Of a DNA stretch of 64,000 nt, positions 7,403 to 17,761 are shown in pieces. The translations under genes were made by a program, and so were the position numbers. Source of the DNA: Kitasatospora aureofaciens (lineage in GTDB: Bacteria; Actinomycetota; Actinomycetes; Streptomycetales; Streptomycetaceae); the NCBI RefSeq assembly GCF_001188955.3, contig NZ_JPRF03000021.1:248001-312000 (forward strand), read 5' to 3'. How positions within the stretch are numbered: the first letter of the stretch is position 1; each line of letters starts with the position of its first letter. The notes beneath the pieces were generated by a model that did no database searches, was not told where the DNA came from, and saw nothing but the letters and a program-made list of their open reading frames with translations.

Positions 7403-10009
7403 GTGAACACGAACACCTCGCCGCCGTCGCACGGTCGCAACACAGGGGTCCGCAGCGCCGCGCTGTACCGGTGGGGACTGTGCGCCGTGCCGTTGTTGGT
7501 TCTACTGGCGCTCTGGGGCGGACGGCCCGCCCGAGCGGATGCCCCGTCCGCGAGCAGCTGTCATGCGGAGCAGTTGACCGCCGCCCATGTGAACGTCGAA
7601 CTCAGACTCGCCAACCACGCCCACACCACGGTCGAGGGCCGGGGAGTCACGACCGTCCGCGTACCCAGGTCCTGGGAGTACGCCGAAGGCCTGCTGCTGG
7701 AGAAGAGTTCTGTTTCCTACCGCAATGCGATGCGCTGTCTCCTGCGCGACGAGCAGGAGTCGGGGCGGCCTCCGCAACAGTACCTGCGCGGACGCGAGTG
7801 GCGTTCGTCCAATCCGGCGGTGAGCGTCGAGCCTGACTGGGTCGAGGTCGAGTACCCGACGATCTTCTGGTTCGACCAACCCGGTATGTTCCGCGTCGGG
7901 CCGTGGGAAGTCGATGTGCAGCCGGGCCAGTGGAAGCTGTCCCTCGTTCCGCCGACGGCTCTGGCAGGGGCCCGTTGGGACTCGGTCGCGGTCGATCTGG
8001 GCGGCCTGGAGGCATCCAGCGTGGCACCCGAACCCTCGGCCGCCGGCAACGGGACCATGCGGTGGGGCGACCCTGACCGGCCTCAGGAGTCGAGCTCCTT
8101 GCTGACGGTTCGGGTGGCTCCCCCGTGGCAGCGCGCATGGGCGGCGGTGAGCGGGAAGAGCGCGTTTCTCGTCAGCAACAAGATCGGGATGGCCGCCTGG
8201 TGGGTGGCCATGTCCGCCATCGTCGCGTTGGCCGCTCTACGCGCCCGTCGCCGGCCGGCCCACATCGAGGCCACCGGGCTCGAAATCCGCAGCAGCACGG
8301 TCCTGCTGCAGTGGGGCCTGGTCAGCGCTGTCGTCAGCCTGACGTTCCTGCCACCGCAGTACACACTCCTCGGTCAGGACCGTTGGAAGATCCTGATCGG
8401 GATTCTGGTCGGCTGGGCGTTGACGGCCACCGCCCGTCCGAAGAGGTCGGTGCTGCTGGCCGCCTCGCTGGTGGCGGCGGTCGGCGGTCTGGTAGCGGGC
8501 TGGCCGTCCCTGTTCGGCCTTCCCCAGAAGCTGTTCCCCCCCGGTACCGGGTCCGTCCACAGCTTCGCCCCGCTGGTGGCCATGACCGCGGCGCTCCTGT
8601 GGCTGTGGCTGGCCGGCCTGGCGCTGTGGACCTGGCGGCTCGCGTGTGAGGGCGGACTGATCCGGACACCGGCGTCACCCTGGCGGCTGCGCCGCCTCGG
8701 GCCGGTCCTGGCCGTGATCACCATCCTCCTGCTGGGGTGGGAGTGGTGGACCCAGGACCGCGGGTGGGAGCGGGCCAGCTGGCTGAGCGACCGCTCCGTG
8801 CAGGAGTACGGTTGGCTGCACCGCTCCTTCCTGAGCGAGCATCTGGTGTCCTACACCATCCAGCTTCCCGCATGGTGCGTCGCCGGGACCTGGGTGCTGA
8901 CCGGCATCGCCATCATGGCCCTGCTACGGGCCAGGGACTTGGCGTTCCCCGTGCCGTGCGCGGATCCCACCAGGTTGGACTGCCTCCTGCTCGCCGTGTT
9001 CTTCGCCGTCGTGGTCGCCTACCGCCAGGGCTCGTACGCAGGAAGCCAGGCCGGGGCTGTCCTCTGGCTCGTCCTGGACATCGCCGGGTTCTACGCCCTG
9101 TTGGCGGTCGGCAAGCGGTGGGCGGTCCTGGCCCAGCACCTCGAGGGAAGCGGGGACACTCCGAGGCTGAGCGAAGCGATCACCGAGGCGGGCCACTCCG
9201 ACCTCATCGCGCGTGCCCGCCGCTACCGGGAGCTGACCGACGAGCTCCGTGACATGGAGCCGGGGAAGAGCGAGGGAGCCGCGAGCAGACATGCGGCAGA
9301 GAAGGAACGGCACGCGGTCGAACGGGAGCTGAGCGGGCTGCACCGCTGGCGGTCGCCGACCGGAACCGCCAACACGGCACGGCCCTGGCTGCCCGTCCAG
9401 TTCACGGTCATGGACATCGCCCTGAGCTGGGGCCCGCATGCCAGGTGGTGGGAGAACGCCCGCAGGGCCGCCCTGCTGGCGGCCGCCTTCGGCCTTCCCG
9501 GCACTCTCCTCATCCTCTGGTTCCTCTACCAGGGGGAGCAGACCGAGTGGATGCACACCGCGCAGGACTCCTTCGGGGCACCCGAGATGATCCGGCAGTT
9601 CCTGCTCTGGGAGCTCACCGCGGCGGGCGCGGGCCTGGTGCTGGGAGCGCTCTGGCGCCTGCTGCCCGGCCGCCGCGGTCCGACACGCGCCCTGAGCCTG
9701 ACCGCCGTCTACACCCTGCTGATCATCCTGGGGATCCTGGGCAACCTCCTCACCGACCAGCCACTCGGCAACTGGGCCATCGCCATCTGCCAAATGCTCC
9801 TGGTGCTGACCCTCACCAGCCTCGCCATGGACGCGGACACCTTCCGCGCCGAGCGGCGTCTGTGGCCCAGCCGCTTCGGACTGCTGCTCTCGATCTACCA
9901 GCTCCGCGGCTTCTCCGCACAGATCGCCTACGTACTGGCCCAGTTGGCCGTGCTGATCGCGATCGCGAAGTTCTTCATCGGCCCTGATATCCGGACCATG
10001 AAGTTCTGA
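7403..10009 (+). CDS. Large multi-pass membrane protein (868 aa), DUF6185-like
   Basis: GTG at 7403 was preferred over 7334 because it avoids overlap with the gene before and opens just ahead of a signal-anchor (LCAVPLLVLLALWGG, cleavage-like ARADA). Residues about 45-250 form an extracytoplasmic domain with two Cys and many Trp. From about 265 to the end there are roughly a dozen hydrophobic helices interrupted by a cytoplasmic coiled segment around residues 600-660 (RYRELTDELRDMEPGKSEG). This layout fits a Streptomyces family I remember as DUF6185, of unknown function. The architecture suggests a sensor or transporter-like protein but nothing in the sequence shows an activity. Confidence 0.75.
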   Translation: MNTNTSPPSHGRNTGVRSAALYRWGLCAVPLLVLLALWGGRPARADAPSASSCHAEQLTAAHVNVELRLANHAHTTVEGRGVTTVRVPRSWEYAEGLLLEKSSVSYRNAMRCLLRDEQESGRPPQQYLRGREWRSSNPAVSVEPDWVEVEYPTIFWFDQPGMFRVGPWEVDVQPGQWKLSLVPPTALAGARWDSVAVDLGGLEASSVAPEPSAAGNGTMRWGDPDRPQESSSLLTVRVAPPWQRAWAAVSGKSAFLVSNKIGMAAWWVAMSAIVALAALRARRRPAHIEATGLEIRSSTVLLQWGLVSAVVSLTFLPPQYTLLGQDRWKILIGILVGWALTATARPKRSVLLAASLVAAVGGLVAGWPSLFGLPQKLFPPGTGSVHSFAPLVAMTAALLWLWLAGLALWTWRLACEGGLIRTPASPWRLRRLGPVLAVITILLLGWEWWTQDRGWERASWLSDRSVQEYGWLHRSFLSEHLVSYTIQLPAWCVAGTWVLTGIAIMALLRARDLAFPVPCADPTRLDCLLLAVFFAVVVAYRQGSYAGSQAGAVLWLVLDIAGFYALLAVGKRWAVLAQHLEGSGDTPRLSEAITEAGHSDLIARARRYRELTDELRDMEPGKSEGAASRHAAEKERHAVERELSGLHRWRSPTGTANTARPWLPVQFTVMDIALSWGPHARWWENARRAALLAAAFGLPGTLLILWFLYQGEQTEWMHTAQDSFGAPEMIRQFLLWELTAAGAGLVLGALWRLLPGRRGPTRALSLTAVYTLLIILGILGNLLTDQPLGNWAIAICQMLLVLTLTSLAMDADTFRAERRLWPSRFGLLLSIYQLRGFSAQIAYVLAQLAVLIAIAKFFIGPDIRTMKF

Positions 10010-10205
10010 ATTCAGGCGCCGCTCCTGCTACTTCCGGACCCGCTCTCGGAGTTCGGCGATGCACGGCCCGCAGGCGAACACGGTACTGACCTGCCCGAGG
10101 GACGTGCGTTGGAGAGCGGTTGATCTCGGCATGGTCTGGATACAGACGGTACACCCGCGCCCGGTCACCGATCGCGCGCCGACAGACCGATCTGACAGGA
10201 GTGCC

Positions 10206-11018
10206 ATGCCACATCCGACCACGCGTCGCACGGCCCGCTACGGCTGGGCACCGGATCTGCCCGACGCCCGCGACTTCCTTTACTCCGCACCGCGTCTCTC
10301 GCTCATCAGCCTGCCGCCCGCGGCGGATCTGCGCGGCCAGTGCCCGCCGGTCTACGACCAGGGCGAGATCGGCAGCTGTACCGCGAACGCCATCGCCGCG
10401 GCGTTCGAGTTCGAGCTCATGCGGCAGAACCTGCAGGCCTTCGTTCCGTCGCGGCTGTTCATCTACTACAACGAGCGGGTGATCGAGGGTCATACCAGTA
10501 CCGACTCGGGCGCACAGCTGCGTGACGGGATCAAGTCCGTGGCAAACCTGGGTGTGTGCCCGGAGGACGAGTGGCCTTACGACGGCACACCCGCACTCTC
10601 CGACGGAGGCCCCTTCCCGCCGACCGCACGGGCCGGCCAGAAGCCTCCGGCGAACTGCTACACGGAGGCCCTCAAGTCCACGGTGACCGGCTACCAACGC
10701 GTTACCCGGGACATCAACCAGTTCAAGGCCTGTCTCGCGTCAGGCTTCCCGTTCGTCTTCGGATTCACCGTCTACGCCGACTTCGAGAGCGCTGAGGTCA
10801 AGAAGACCGGCGTCGCACAGCTGCCGACGACGGACGAGGAGGTGATCGGCGGACACGCCGTGATGGCCGTGGGTTACGACGACCAGACCGAACGCTTCAT
10901 CGTCCGGAACTCCTGGGGGCCCGGCTGGGGCATGGACGGCTACTTCACCATGCCGTATGCCTACCTCACCGAGCAGGGACTCGCATCGGACTTCTGGACG
11001 ATCCGCATCGTCACCTGA
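10206..11018 (+). CDS. Papain-like C1 family cysteine peptidase (270 aa)
   Basis: ATG at 10206 follows ACAGGAGTGCC. The catalytic residues are all present: oxyanion Gln52 and nucleophile Cys58 in YDQGEIGSCTANA, His217 in GGHAVMAVGYD and Asn235 in VRNSWGPGWG. There is no signal peptide and no long inhibitory propeptide, so it is the compact bacterial form that may act in the cytoplasm or be released without Sec export. Bacterial C1 peptidases of this type are often found alone and their substrates are unknown. It is convergent with the lipoprotein gene, with a strong hairpin terminator between them. Confidence 0.9.
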   Translation: MPHPTTRRTARYGWAPDLPDARDFLYSAPRLSLISLPPAADLRGQCPPVYDQGEIGSCTANAIAAAFEFELMRQNLQAFVPSRLFIYYNERVIEGHTSTDSGAQLRDGIKSVANLGVCPEDEWPYDGTPALSDGGPFPPTARAGQKPPANCYTEALKSTVTGYQRVTRDINQFKACLASGFPFVFGFTVYADFESAEVKKTGVAQLPTTDEEVIGGHAVMAVGYDDQTERFIVRNSWGPGWGMDGYFTMPYAYLTEQGLASDFWTIRIVT

Positions 11019-11142
11019 ATCCGCCTCGTTCGACCAGGAGTTCTCCATTTCCACTGGTCAACGGCAACGTGTACGGCTGATCGGGCAAATGCTCCGAACC
11101 CTGCCCGGACCTCCTGGCCGGGTTCGTCCGGGCCGGGAACCG

Positions 11143-11182
11143 CGAGTGGTCGGGCACTCCTGAAGGAGTGCACGACCACTCG
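11143..11182. terminator. Bidirectional hairpin terminator
   Basis: CGAGTGGTCGGGCACTCC and GGAGTGCACGACCACTCG form an almost perfect stem (one mismatch) with loop TGAA. It lies between convergent genes ending at 11018 and 11224, so it can serve both strands. The plus strand then has CTTTCG rather than a long U run, which is normal for Streptomyces. Confidence 0.8.
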
Positions 11183-11223
11183 CTTTCGCGTCCGGGCCAC
11201 GACCGGCCGCCGTGGGGGTGGGA

Positions 11224-11676
11224 TCAGGTCAGCATGACCCGCCAGCCGCCCGAGCCGTCCCGGCCGTCCAGGCGGAGGGTCAGCTCCTTGACCCGGCCGG
11301 TCGCGTGGAAGGTGATCCGTACGGTCTGCCGGTTCGCCGGGTCGTCACCGAAGTCGGCGGTGACCTCCCCGGCGGCTGCCGGGCCGTAGTCGCGGATCCA
11401 CACCTCGGCCGCCGCCCGGCGCGCGTCGGCCGTGCCCTCCGCAGCGGCCAGCTTCACCAGCCGGTCCGCCGAGCCGTCGGCCAGGCGCCACACCACCTGC
11501 TGTACCAGGCCCAGCGTCTCCGGCACCGGGTATCCGGTGACCTTCAGATGCAGATGGGCGGAATAGTCGGCCGAGTGCTCCAGCCGGGCCTCCTCGGCGC
11601 CGCTCGAACAGCCGGCCAGGAGGCCGGCCGAGAGCACGGCCGCCAGTACGGCCGCCACCGGCCGTCCCCCCGCCAT
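11224..11676 (-). CDS. Lipoprotein (150 aa)
   Basis: ATG at 11676 overlaps the stop of the upstream gene by one base (TGATG), so it is translationally coupled to it. The N-terminus is a lipoprotein signal: VAAVLAAVLSAGLLAGCSSG with lipobox LAGC, giving a lipid-modified Cys at about residue 22. The mature domain is beta-rich (HLHLKVTGYPV, RQTVRITFHATG) and ends in a Gly/Arg strand. No enzymatic motif is seen. It probably sits on the outer face of the membrane and works with the damaged surface protein encoded just before it. Confidence 0.8.
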   Translation of the reverse strand: MAGGRPVAAVLAAVLSAGLLAGCSSGAEEARLEHSADYSAHLHLKVTGYPVPETLGLVQQVVWRLADGSADRLVKLAAAEGTADARRAAAEVWIRDYGPAAAGEVTADFGDDPANRQTVRITFHATGRVKELTLRLDGRDGSGGWRVMLT

Positions 11677-14600
11677 CAGTTGGTCCCGAGCGGACGCACC
11701 ACAACGAACCATTCGATCGGCTCGCCCTTCTGCCGATAGTAGGACAACACCTCGTTCAGGGTGGTGACACCCTTGCGGCCGTGCTGGCGCAGTTCCATCT
11801 GGGCACCCCAGCTGACCACGACCGCGGCGTGGTTGATCCGCGGCTCGTCGCGCCACTTGAAGAACACCACGTCACCAGGTCGGGCCTCGGAGGTCCAGCG
11901 CAACCAGGTCGAGTACCGGTAGTTCAGCAGCTGCCGGTGCAGGTTGGCCGCGCCGGCCCACGTGTAGCTGCGGTTCTTGTGCCAGCCGAACAGCCAGTAG
12001 TCGTTGGTCCACCAGGCGCCGTCCCAGGTCTTGAAACCGTATCGGGGGCGCATGCCGCCACCGTAGTACAGCGCCTTGGAGACGAAGTTGGTGCAGTCCT
12101 GGGGGAAGTCCCAGCCGATGTTGACGTTGCGGCGGGCCCAGTCGGCGGTGCCGTTGTAGTTGTACCCGGCCTGGACGGCGCCGGCGGCCGGCGGGGCCGG
12201 CTGGACCGGGAAGCCGTTGGCGTCCAGCGGCACGGCCTTCTGGGCGTCCGCCGGGTCCGGCTGCGTGCCGTCGGCCACCTCCACCTGGGCCTGCGCGGCC
12301 GCGGAGGAGGACAGCCGCTGCTGGGCCGCGAGGTCGTCGGCCTCGGAGACGAGGACCGCGGCGGTGCCGACGGTGAACTCGAACCGCTTCGCGCCCACGC
12401 TCTCGCTCGGCGAGTCCGCGCCGCCCGACCGGACCATCACGGAGTCCTTGACGGTGGCCCGTACGACGACCTTGCCGGCCGTCTGCTGGTCGACCACCAC
12501 GTCGGTCAGGGAGACCGCCGCGGCGGTGTACACCTGGTTCTGGGTCGCCAGCGCCTCGCGGTTGGCGACCAGCGAGGCCTCCTGAGTGGCCAGCAGGTCG
12601 ACGAAGACGGTGCCGTGCGCGGCCTCGGCGGCGGCGTCCGGCGCGGTGAAGCCGGCCTTCACCTTGATCTTGTTGCGGGCGTCCAGGTACTCCTGGACGT
12701 AGCCGCGGTACTGGTCCGGGCCGCCGGCCGTCGGCGTGCCCTGGGACACCGCCGAGGCGACCGGGGCGGCGGCGCCGTAGCTGTTCCTGGCGGTGACCAC
12801 CACGCGGTACGAGCGGGCGTTGTCCAGGCCGGTGAACGTGGCCCGCAGATCGCCGGTGGTCACCTCCTGGACCGGGACGCCGGCCGAGGTCTCGACCCGG
12901 ACGGTGTAGCCGACCTCGCCGACCGAACCGCGGTCGGCCGGGGCGTTCCAGGAGACGACCAGAGCGCCGTCGCCGCTGACGGTGGTGACCTGTTCGGCCG
13001 CACCCGGCGCGGTCGGCGCCAGGTAGTCGAGGCTCAGCTCGGGCCGTTTCGTGGGGTCGGCGGCGGTGGCCGAGGAGTAGCGGGCCGCGCCGGTCCAGCC
13101 GGCCGGCGGGCGCAGGGCCAGGCCGTAGGCCTCGCCCTTCTCGATCCACGAGCCGACCAGCGCGGACAGGTCGGTCTCCGACAGCTTGGCTGCGGAGGCG
13201 TAGCTCTCGGCCCCGGCGGACGCGGTCAGCGCCGTGCCGCCCTGGCCCGGAGCCCAGGCGCCGCCGAGCTGGAAGACGTCCACGGCGGCCTCGTCGCAGC
13301 CGGCCGTACCGGTCGCGCAGTCCGAGCGGGTCAGTGCGAGCTTGCCACCGATCACCCGGGAGCCGGCCGGGACGGCCGACAGGTCGGGCTTGAGCCAGCT
13401 GGTCCAGCTGCTGCCGTCGGGCATGGTGCCGATCCGCAGTTCGGCCGGGTCGGCGGCCGGGCACGCGCCGGTGTCGCAGCCGCCTCCGGTGGCCGCCGAG
13501 GCGTCGGCGAGGGTGGGACCGGTGAGGACCACGGTGGTCGGCGCGGGCGGCGTCGGCGGGGCCTGGACGCGGACGGCCAGCGGCTGGTCGGCGGTCCACG
13601 CTGAGCAGCCGACCGCGGCGCAGGCGCGCGCGGCCCAGGTGTAGTCGCCGCCGTCGGTCACCGCGCCGTCCGGCACCTGGACGGAGGCGCGGGTGCCGCT
13701 CTCCGCCCAGGCCGGGGCGATCGAGGTCGGCAGCGGCTGGCCGTTGCTGCCCTTGAGCACGAACTCGGTCCGGAGCCGGCCCTGGTTGGGGTTGGTGACC
13801 AGGGCGGAGAGCACCGGCGTGAGGGTCTGCTGGGCACCGGTCCGCAGTTGGCTCGGCACGTCCGGCAGTGGGCTGACACTGAAGGTGGCCCAGGCGGACC
13901 AGCCCAGGTTGTAGTGCAGGCCGTCGTAGGGCGAGGTGCGGAACCGGTAGGTGTGGCCGTACTGGAGCAGGCCCGCCGGCACGGTGACCTCGGCGGGGGT
14001 GCCGCTGGGCACGTAGCCGGAGACGTTGACGTTGCCGACCTGGGCGCCGGAGATGGCGTCGACCAGCTGGAAGGTGCCGGTCACCTTGTCACCGTCGGGG
14101 TCGATGAAGGTGTCCCGGAGCACCGGGGTGGTGGTGTCGACCCGCCAGGTGCCGGTGCCGTCCTGGCGGAACGGCGGACCGGCCTCCTGCTTGGTCCCCG
14201 TGCGCGGGCGGTAGTTGTAGTTGACCGTCAGCTTGGGGACGTTGGTGGCGGCGTTGGCGGAGTTCACCTCCTTCCAGTACTTGGTGCTGACCTCGTCGGG
14301 CGCCCGCAGGCCCATCCCGGAGACCTGGTTCTTCGCCGAGGCCCAGGCCTGGACGAGGTCCGTGACGTTGGCGGTGATCCAGCCGTCACCGCCGCAGGCG
14401 TCGCGGCCCTTGGTCTCGGTGGACGTGGCCCTCCTGGCGTTCCAGGAGGGCTGGTTGGTCCAGCGCGAGGCGGTGGAGGCGAGCCCGGTGTCCCACACCT
14501 CCCAGGTGTAGGGCAGGCAGTCGCTGTTGCCGGAGTGGATGTTGTACAGCGACACTGCTCGAAGCCGTTCCGGTTGGCCTCGACGACCAGGTCCCCGTCG

Positions 14601-15193
14601 CCGTCGCCGATGGCGTCCCGGTACACGGCGCGCGGGCCGTCCAGCTCGGGCGCGGGCAGGCCGCCCTTCCACTCCAGCGCCAGCTCGTCGTCGCCGGAGC
14701 CGAGCGACACCAGGGTGCGGGAGGGCTCCGCGGCAGCGGGCGCCGTGACGGCCTGTGACTCCGCGAGGGTGCGGGGCCGCTTGCCGCCGGGGCCGGCCAG
14801 CTTCATCGCGTGCGGGTGTGCGGCGGGGGCCACCGAGCCGTCGGGCGCCCGCTTGAGGGTCAGATCGACGTCGGTCCATGTGCCGTCGCGCAGGAAGCGC
14901 ACCGGTCCGGCGGCGAGCTCGGTGGTGAGCGTGCCGTCCGGGTTGACCCAGGTGGTGGACACCTCGCTGCGCTCGGACACCGCCTCGACGCGCCGGCCGG
15001 TGGAGCGCGCGGCGACCCGGGCGGCGGCGATGCTGCCGGTCGGGTCGACGGCGGCCGCCGTCGGCGGCGTGCCGGGGGAGGGCTTGGGCTGCGGCTTGGC
15101 GGCGAACGCGACCGGCGCTCCTCCGGCCAGCGCCAGTGACAGTGCCACCGCGAGGGACAGCGGACCGGCGAAGGTCCGCCTTGGAATATGCAT
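11676..15193 (-). pseudogene. DNRLRE / fibronectin-like / Amidase_6 surface protein with internal deletion and frameshift
   Basis: The gene begins at ATG 15193 with a signal peptide (SLAVALSLALAGGAPVAFAA) and an N-terminal domain ending VEANRNGFEQ. At about 14555 the text jumps, in another frame, to SLYNIHSGNSDCLPYTWEVW, the second half of a DNRLRE adhesion domain. The roughly 130 residues that normally separate these parts are absent, so a deletion of several hundred bases also shifted the frame. Downstream the frame stays open to 11676: fibronectin-III-like repeats (VTTVSGDGALVVSWNAPADR), then a C-terminal amidase domain with QDCTNFVSKALYYGG and INHAAVVVSW (Cys and His of the Amidase_6 type). 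The 3' part alone has no signal peptide, so the protein is probably not made as designed. Confidence 0.8.
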
Positions 15194-15764
15194 GAGGGTT
15201 CCTTGACTCGCTCTTGGTTGAAGAGATCCGGAGCATAGGCAAGGCCGTCCAGGGGTGGCATCGCACCAATTCGGGGCAAAGTAGTCGAGATTCTGAATCT
15301 TTCCTTAAGAAGTTGATGAGATCGTGACGCATCTTGTACGCGCGAATTCGAATGGGCCCGGCGCTGTCCTCTTACGGATTGCGAGCCGAATCCGGGTCTA
15401 CGCGATCGGGTGGGCGGCCGTCACCGCTGACGGCGTGTGCGGACCAACGTCCGCGACGGCCCCCGCACCCCCGCACGGTGAAGCCCCCCGGGCGGCTGGG
15501 CCCGTACACTGCCTGGCCGCCCGTGCCGTGGCTCGGGGGCAAAAAAATCGGCTGATCGACCGGTGAAGGGTTGTTTCGCGTCGGAGGCCGACGGGGACCC
15601 GCAGGTGTGCGGCCGGGTCGGCCGAAGCTCCGCCCGGAGGGCCGGCGGCCACGGACCCGCGCATCAACTTCCGGGACCGCGCAGCACCTTCCGAGAGTCG
15701 GGCTCTTCGCGTCGACTCGTCATCGCCGTGCCGCGGTCATGCCGTGGCAGCAAGGGAAGTCATC
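15194..15764. other. Divergent promoter region, no gene seen
   Basis: About 570 bases between the surface-protein gene (minus) and the zinc dehydrogenase (plus). It is less GC-rich near 15280-15330 (TTTCCTTAAGAAGTTGATGAG), a likely promoter stretch for the minus-strand gene. No frame has coding bias. Confidence 0.4.
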
Positions 15765-16940
15765 ATGAAAGCAGCGGTATATGAAGGACCGCGAACGGTC
15801 ACAGTGAAGGACGTGCCGGACGCGAAGATCGAACACCCCTGCGACATCATCGTCAAGATCACCACCACCAACATCTGCGGTTCGGACCTGCACATGTACG
15901 AGGGCCGCACCTCGTTCGAGTCCGGCCGCACTCTGGGGCACGAGAACATGGGGCAGGTGGTGGAGGTCGGCCCGGCCGTCCGCAAGGTGCAGGTCGGCGA
16001 GTACGTGGTCCTGCCCTTCAACATCGCCTGCGGCTTCTGCAAGCAGTGCGAGCAGGGTCTGACCAACTACTGCCTGACCATGCAGCCGGAACCGGCCCTC
16101 GCGGGAGCCGCCTACGGATTCGCCGAGATGGGCCCCTACCAGGGCGGCCAGGCGGAGCTGCTGCGTGTGCCCTACGGCGACTTCAACGCGCTGCGCCTGG
16201 GCGAGGACGCCGCCGAGCGGCAGACCGACTACGTGATGCTCGCCGACATCTTCCCGACCGGCTACCACGCCACCGAGATGGCCCACGTCAAACCGGGCGA
16301 CCAGACCATCGTCTTCGGGGCCGGTCCCGTCGGGCTGATGGCGACCTACTCCGCCCTCCTCAGGGGCGCCGGCCGCGTCTGGACGGCGGACCACCAGCCC
16401 GACCGGCTGCGCAAGGCGGAGGAGATCGGGGCCATCCCGATCAACACCGCCGAGCAGAATCCGGCGGAGGTCGTCAAGGAGGCCACCCTCGGCCTTGGCG
16501 CCGACAACGGCTGCGAATGCGTCGGCTACCAGGCCCACGACCCTCAGGGACACGAGGACGCCAGCCTCACGCTCAACGGACTGATCGACTCGGTCAGGTT
16601 CACCGGCCACATCGGCGTGGTGGGCGTCTTCCTGCCCCATGATCCCGGCGGCACGGAGGCCCAGGGTGAGCTGGAGGCCCAGGGCAAGGTTCCGATCGAC
16701 TTCGGGATGATGTGGTTCAAGGGCCAGCACATGGGGACCGGGCAGGCTCCGGTGAAGAGGTACAACCGGGCGCTGCGGGACCTGATCGTCGGCGGGAAGG
16801 CGAAGCCGAGCTTCGTGGTCTCCCACGAGCTCAGCCTGGACGAGGCCCCCACCGCCTACGAGCACTTCGATGCCCGTGACGAGGGCTGGACCAAGGTGGT
16901 CCTGCACCCCAACGGACACGGCAACGGCCACAAGCGGTGA
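15765..16940 (+). CDS. Zinc-dependent dehydrogenase, glutathione-independent formaldehyde dehydrogenase type (391 aa)
   Basis: ATG at 15765 follows AAGGGAAGTCATC; the frame extends seven codons further but without a binding site. This is a medium-chain zinc dehydrogenase. Catalytic zinc ligands are visible at Cys38 (NICGSDLHMYEG) and His59-Glu60 (LGHENMG), and structural zinc ligands at Cys89, 92, 95 and 103. The NAD-binding Rossmann motif FGAGPVGLMAT lies near residue 185. The loop around residues 110-135 and the overall length match the formaldehyde dismutase / glutathione-independent formaldehyde dehydrogenase branch, which oxidises formaldehyde or related aldehydes with bound NAD. The C-terminus is His/Asn/Gly-rich. 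It stands alone. Confidence 0.85.
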   Translation: MKAAVYEGPRTVTVKDVPDAKIEHPCDIIVKITTTNICGSDLHMYEGRTSFESGRTLGHENMGQVVEVGPAVRKVQVGEYVVLPFNIACGFCKQCEQGLTNYCLTMQPEPALAGAAYGFAEMGPYQGGQAELLRVPYGDFNALRLGEDAAERQTDYVMLADIFPTGYHATEMAHVKPGDQTIVFGAGPVGLMATYSALLRGAGRVWTADHQPDRLRKAEEIGAIPINTAEQNPAEVVKEATLGLGADNGCECVGYQAHDPQGHEDASLTLNGLIDSVRFTGHIGVVGVFLPHDPGGTEAQGELEAQGKVPIDFGMMWFKGQHMGTGQAPVKRYNRALRDLIVGGKAKPSFVVSHELSLDEAPTAYEHFDARDEGWTKVVLHPNGHGNGHKR

Positions 16941-17761
16941 TGGATCCAGGGCCGCCGGCCGCCTCGCCGCCTGGTCTCCAGGACCTGCCGGCCGACAAGT
17001 GCGTCCAGCCCCGGGCTTCGGCCGGGGGCTGGACGGGCCGTCGCCACCTGCGGTCCAGCAGCTCGACGTGCGCGCACTCGTACCACAGGGCGCTCGCCGA
17101 GCCCGGGGCATGGCGCCCCTGAGGAGGTGGGTGGGTCTCCAGTACGAGGACTTCCAACGGCCGTACGACCAGCGCCGGATCCACATCGAGCAGATCCACC
17201 CCGCACTCGGCGAACCCGCCTACCAGGCGTGGACGGACAAGCCCGACCGCCATCCGTACTGACCAGGACTAGAGGACCGGCAGCCAGGCCGCAGCGTATG
17301 CCGGGTGTGTCCGGCCAGCGGCTCTTCAGGCGCGGACGGATCCACTCGGGAAGTTCGATGTCCTTGCCGACGGCGCGGGCGATGGGGTTGGCGAACCCTC
17401 GATCCGCTGTCCGCCTGCGGCTGTGGACCGCCGTGGGCACCGCTCCGGTGCAGCTGGGGACGCACGACGAGGCCCACGGGATCGCCGCAGAGCGGATCGA
17501 GGCCGCCCGTGGGCTGGACCGGCGGACAGAGCGCATGTGCCTGGACGTCGACCGCGGCCCACACGTCACCGGCCAGGCCCGGGGCCAGGGCCTCGGAGTC
17601 CCGGCCGGCGGGCACGAAGCTGCTGCGGCTGAGTGACAAGGGGGCGGCTCCCCGGAAATGTTCACGATGTGACGAGTCGGGCCCTCTTAACTTCTTCTGA
17701 CACTCGACTGTGTCGCCCGGAAGGCGGTTGCCCGCGTCCGCCACCCCTGGAGGTCATCCTC
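16941..17761. other. Intergenic region with possible gene debris
   Basis: About 820 bases. At 17112-17262 on the plus strand a coding-like tail reads RRIHIEQIHPALGEPAYQAW and ends at TGA, but it has no start or recognisable domain. On the minus strand around 17340-17400 a short stretch reads GFANPIARAVGKDIELPEW, also coding-like and unassigned. Codon bias conflicts between strands from 17400 to 17630. I read this as remnants of lost genes rather than intact ones. Confidence 0.35.

Noticed and set aside
11676..11856. Longer version of the lipoprotein gene starting at 11856
   Set aside because: It would overlap 180 bases of the upstream amidase frame; the ATG at 11676 starts exactly at a lipoprotein signal and is coupled to the previous stop.
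11781..13604. A 607-codon plus-strand open frame opposite the surface-protein gene
   Set aside because: Amino-acid content (Val/Gly/Arg/Asp runs) and lack of a ribosome binding site mark it as the antisense shadow of a GC-rich gene; the minus frame has recognisable domains.
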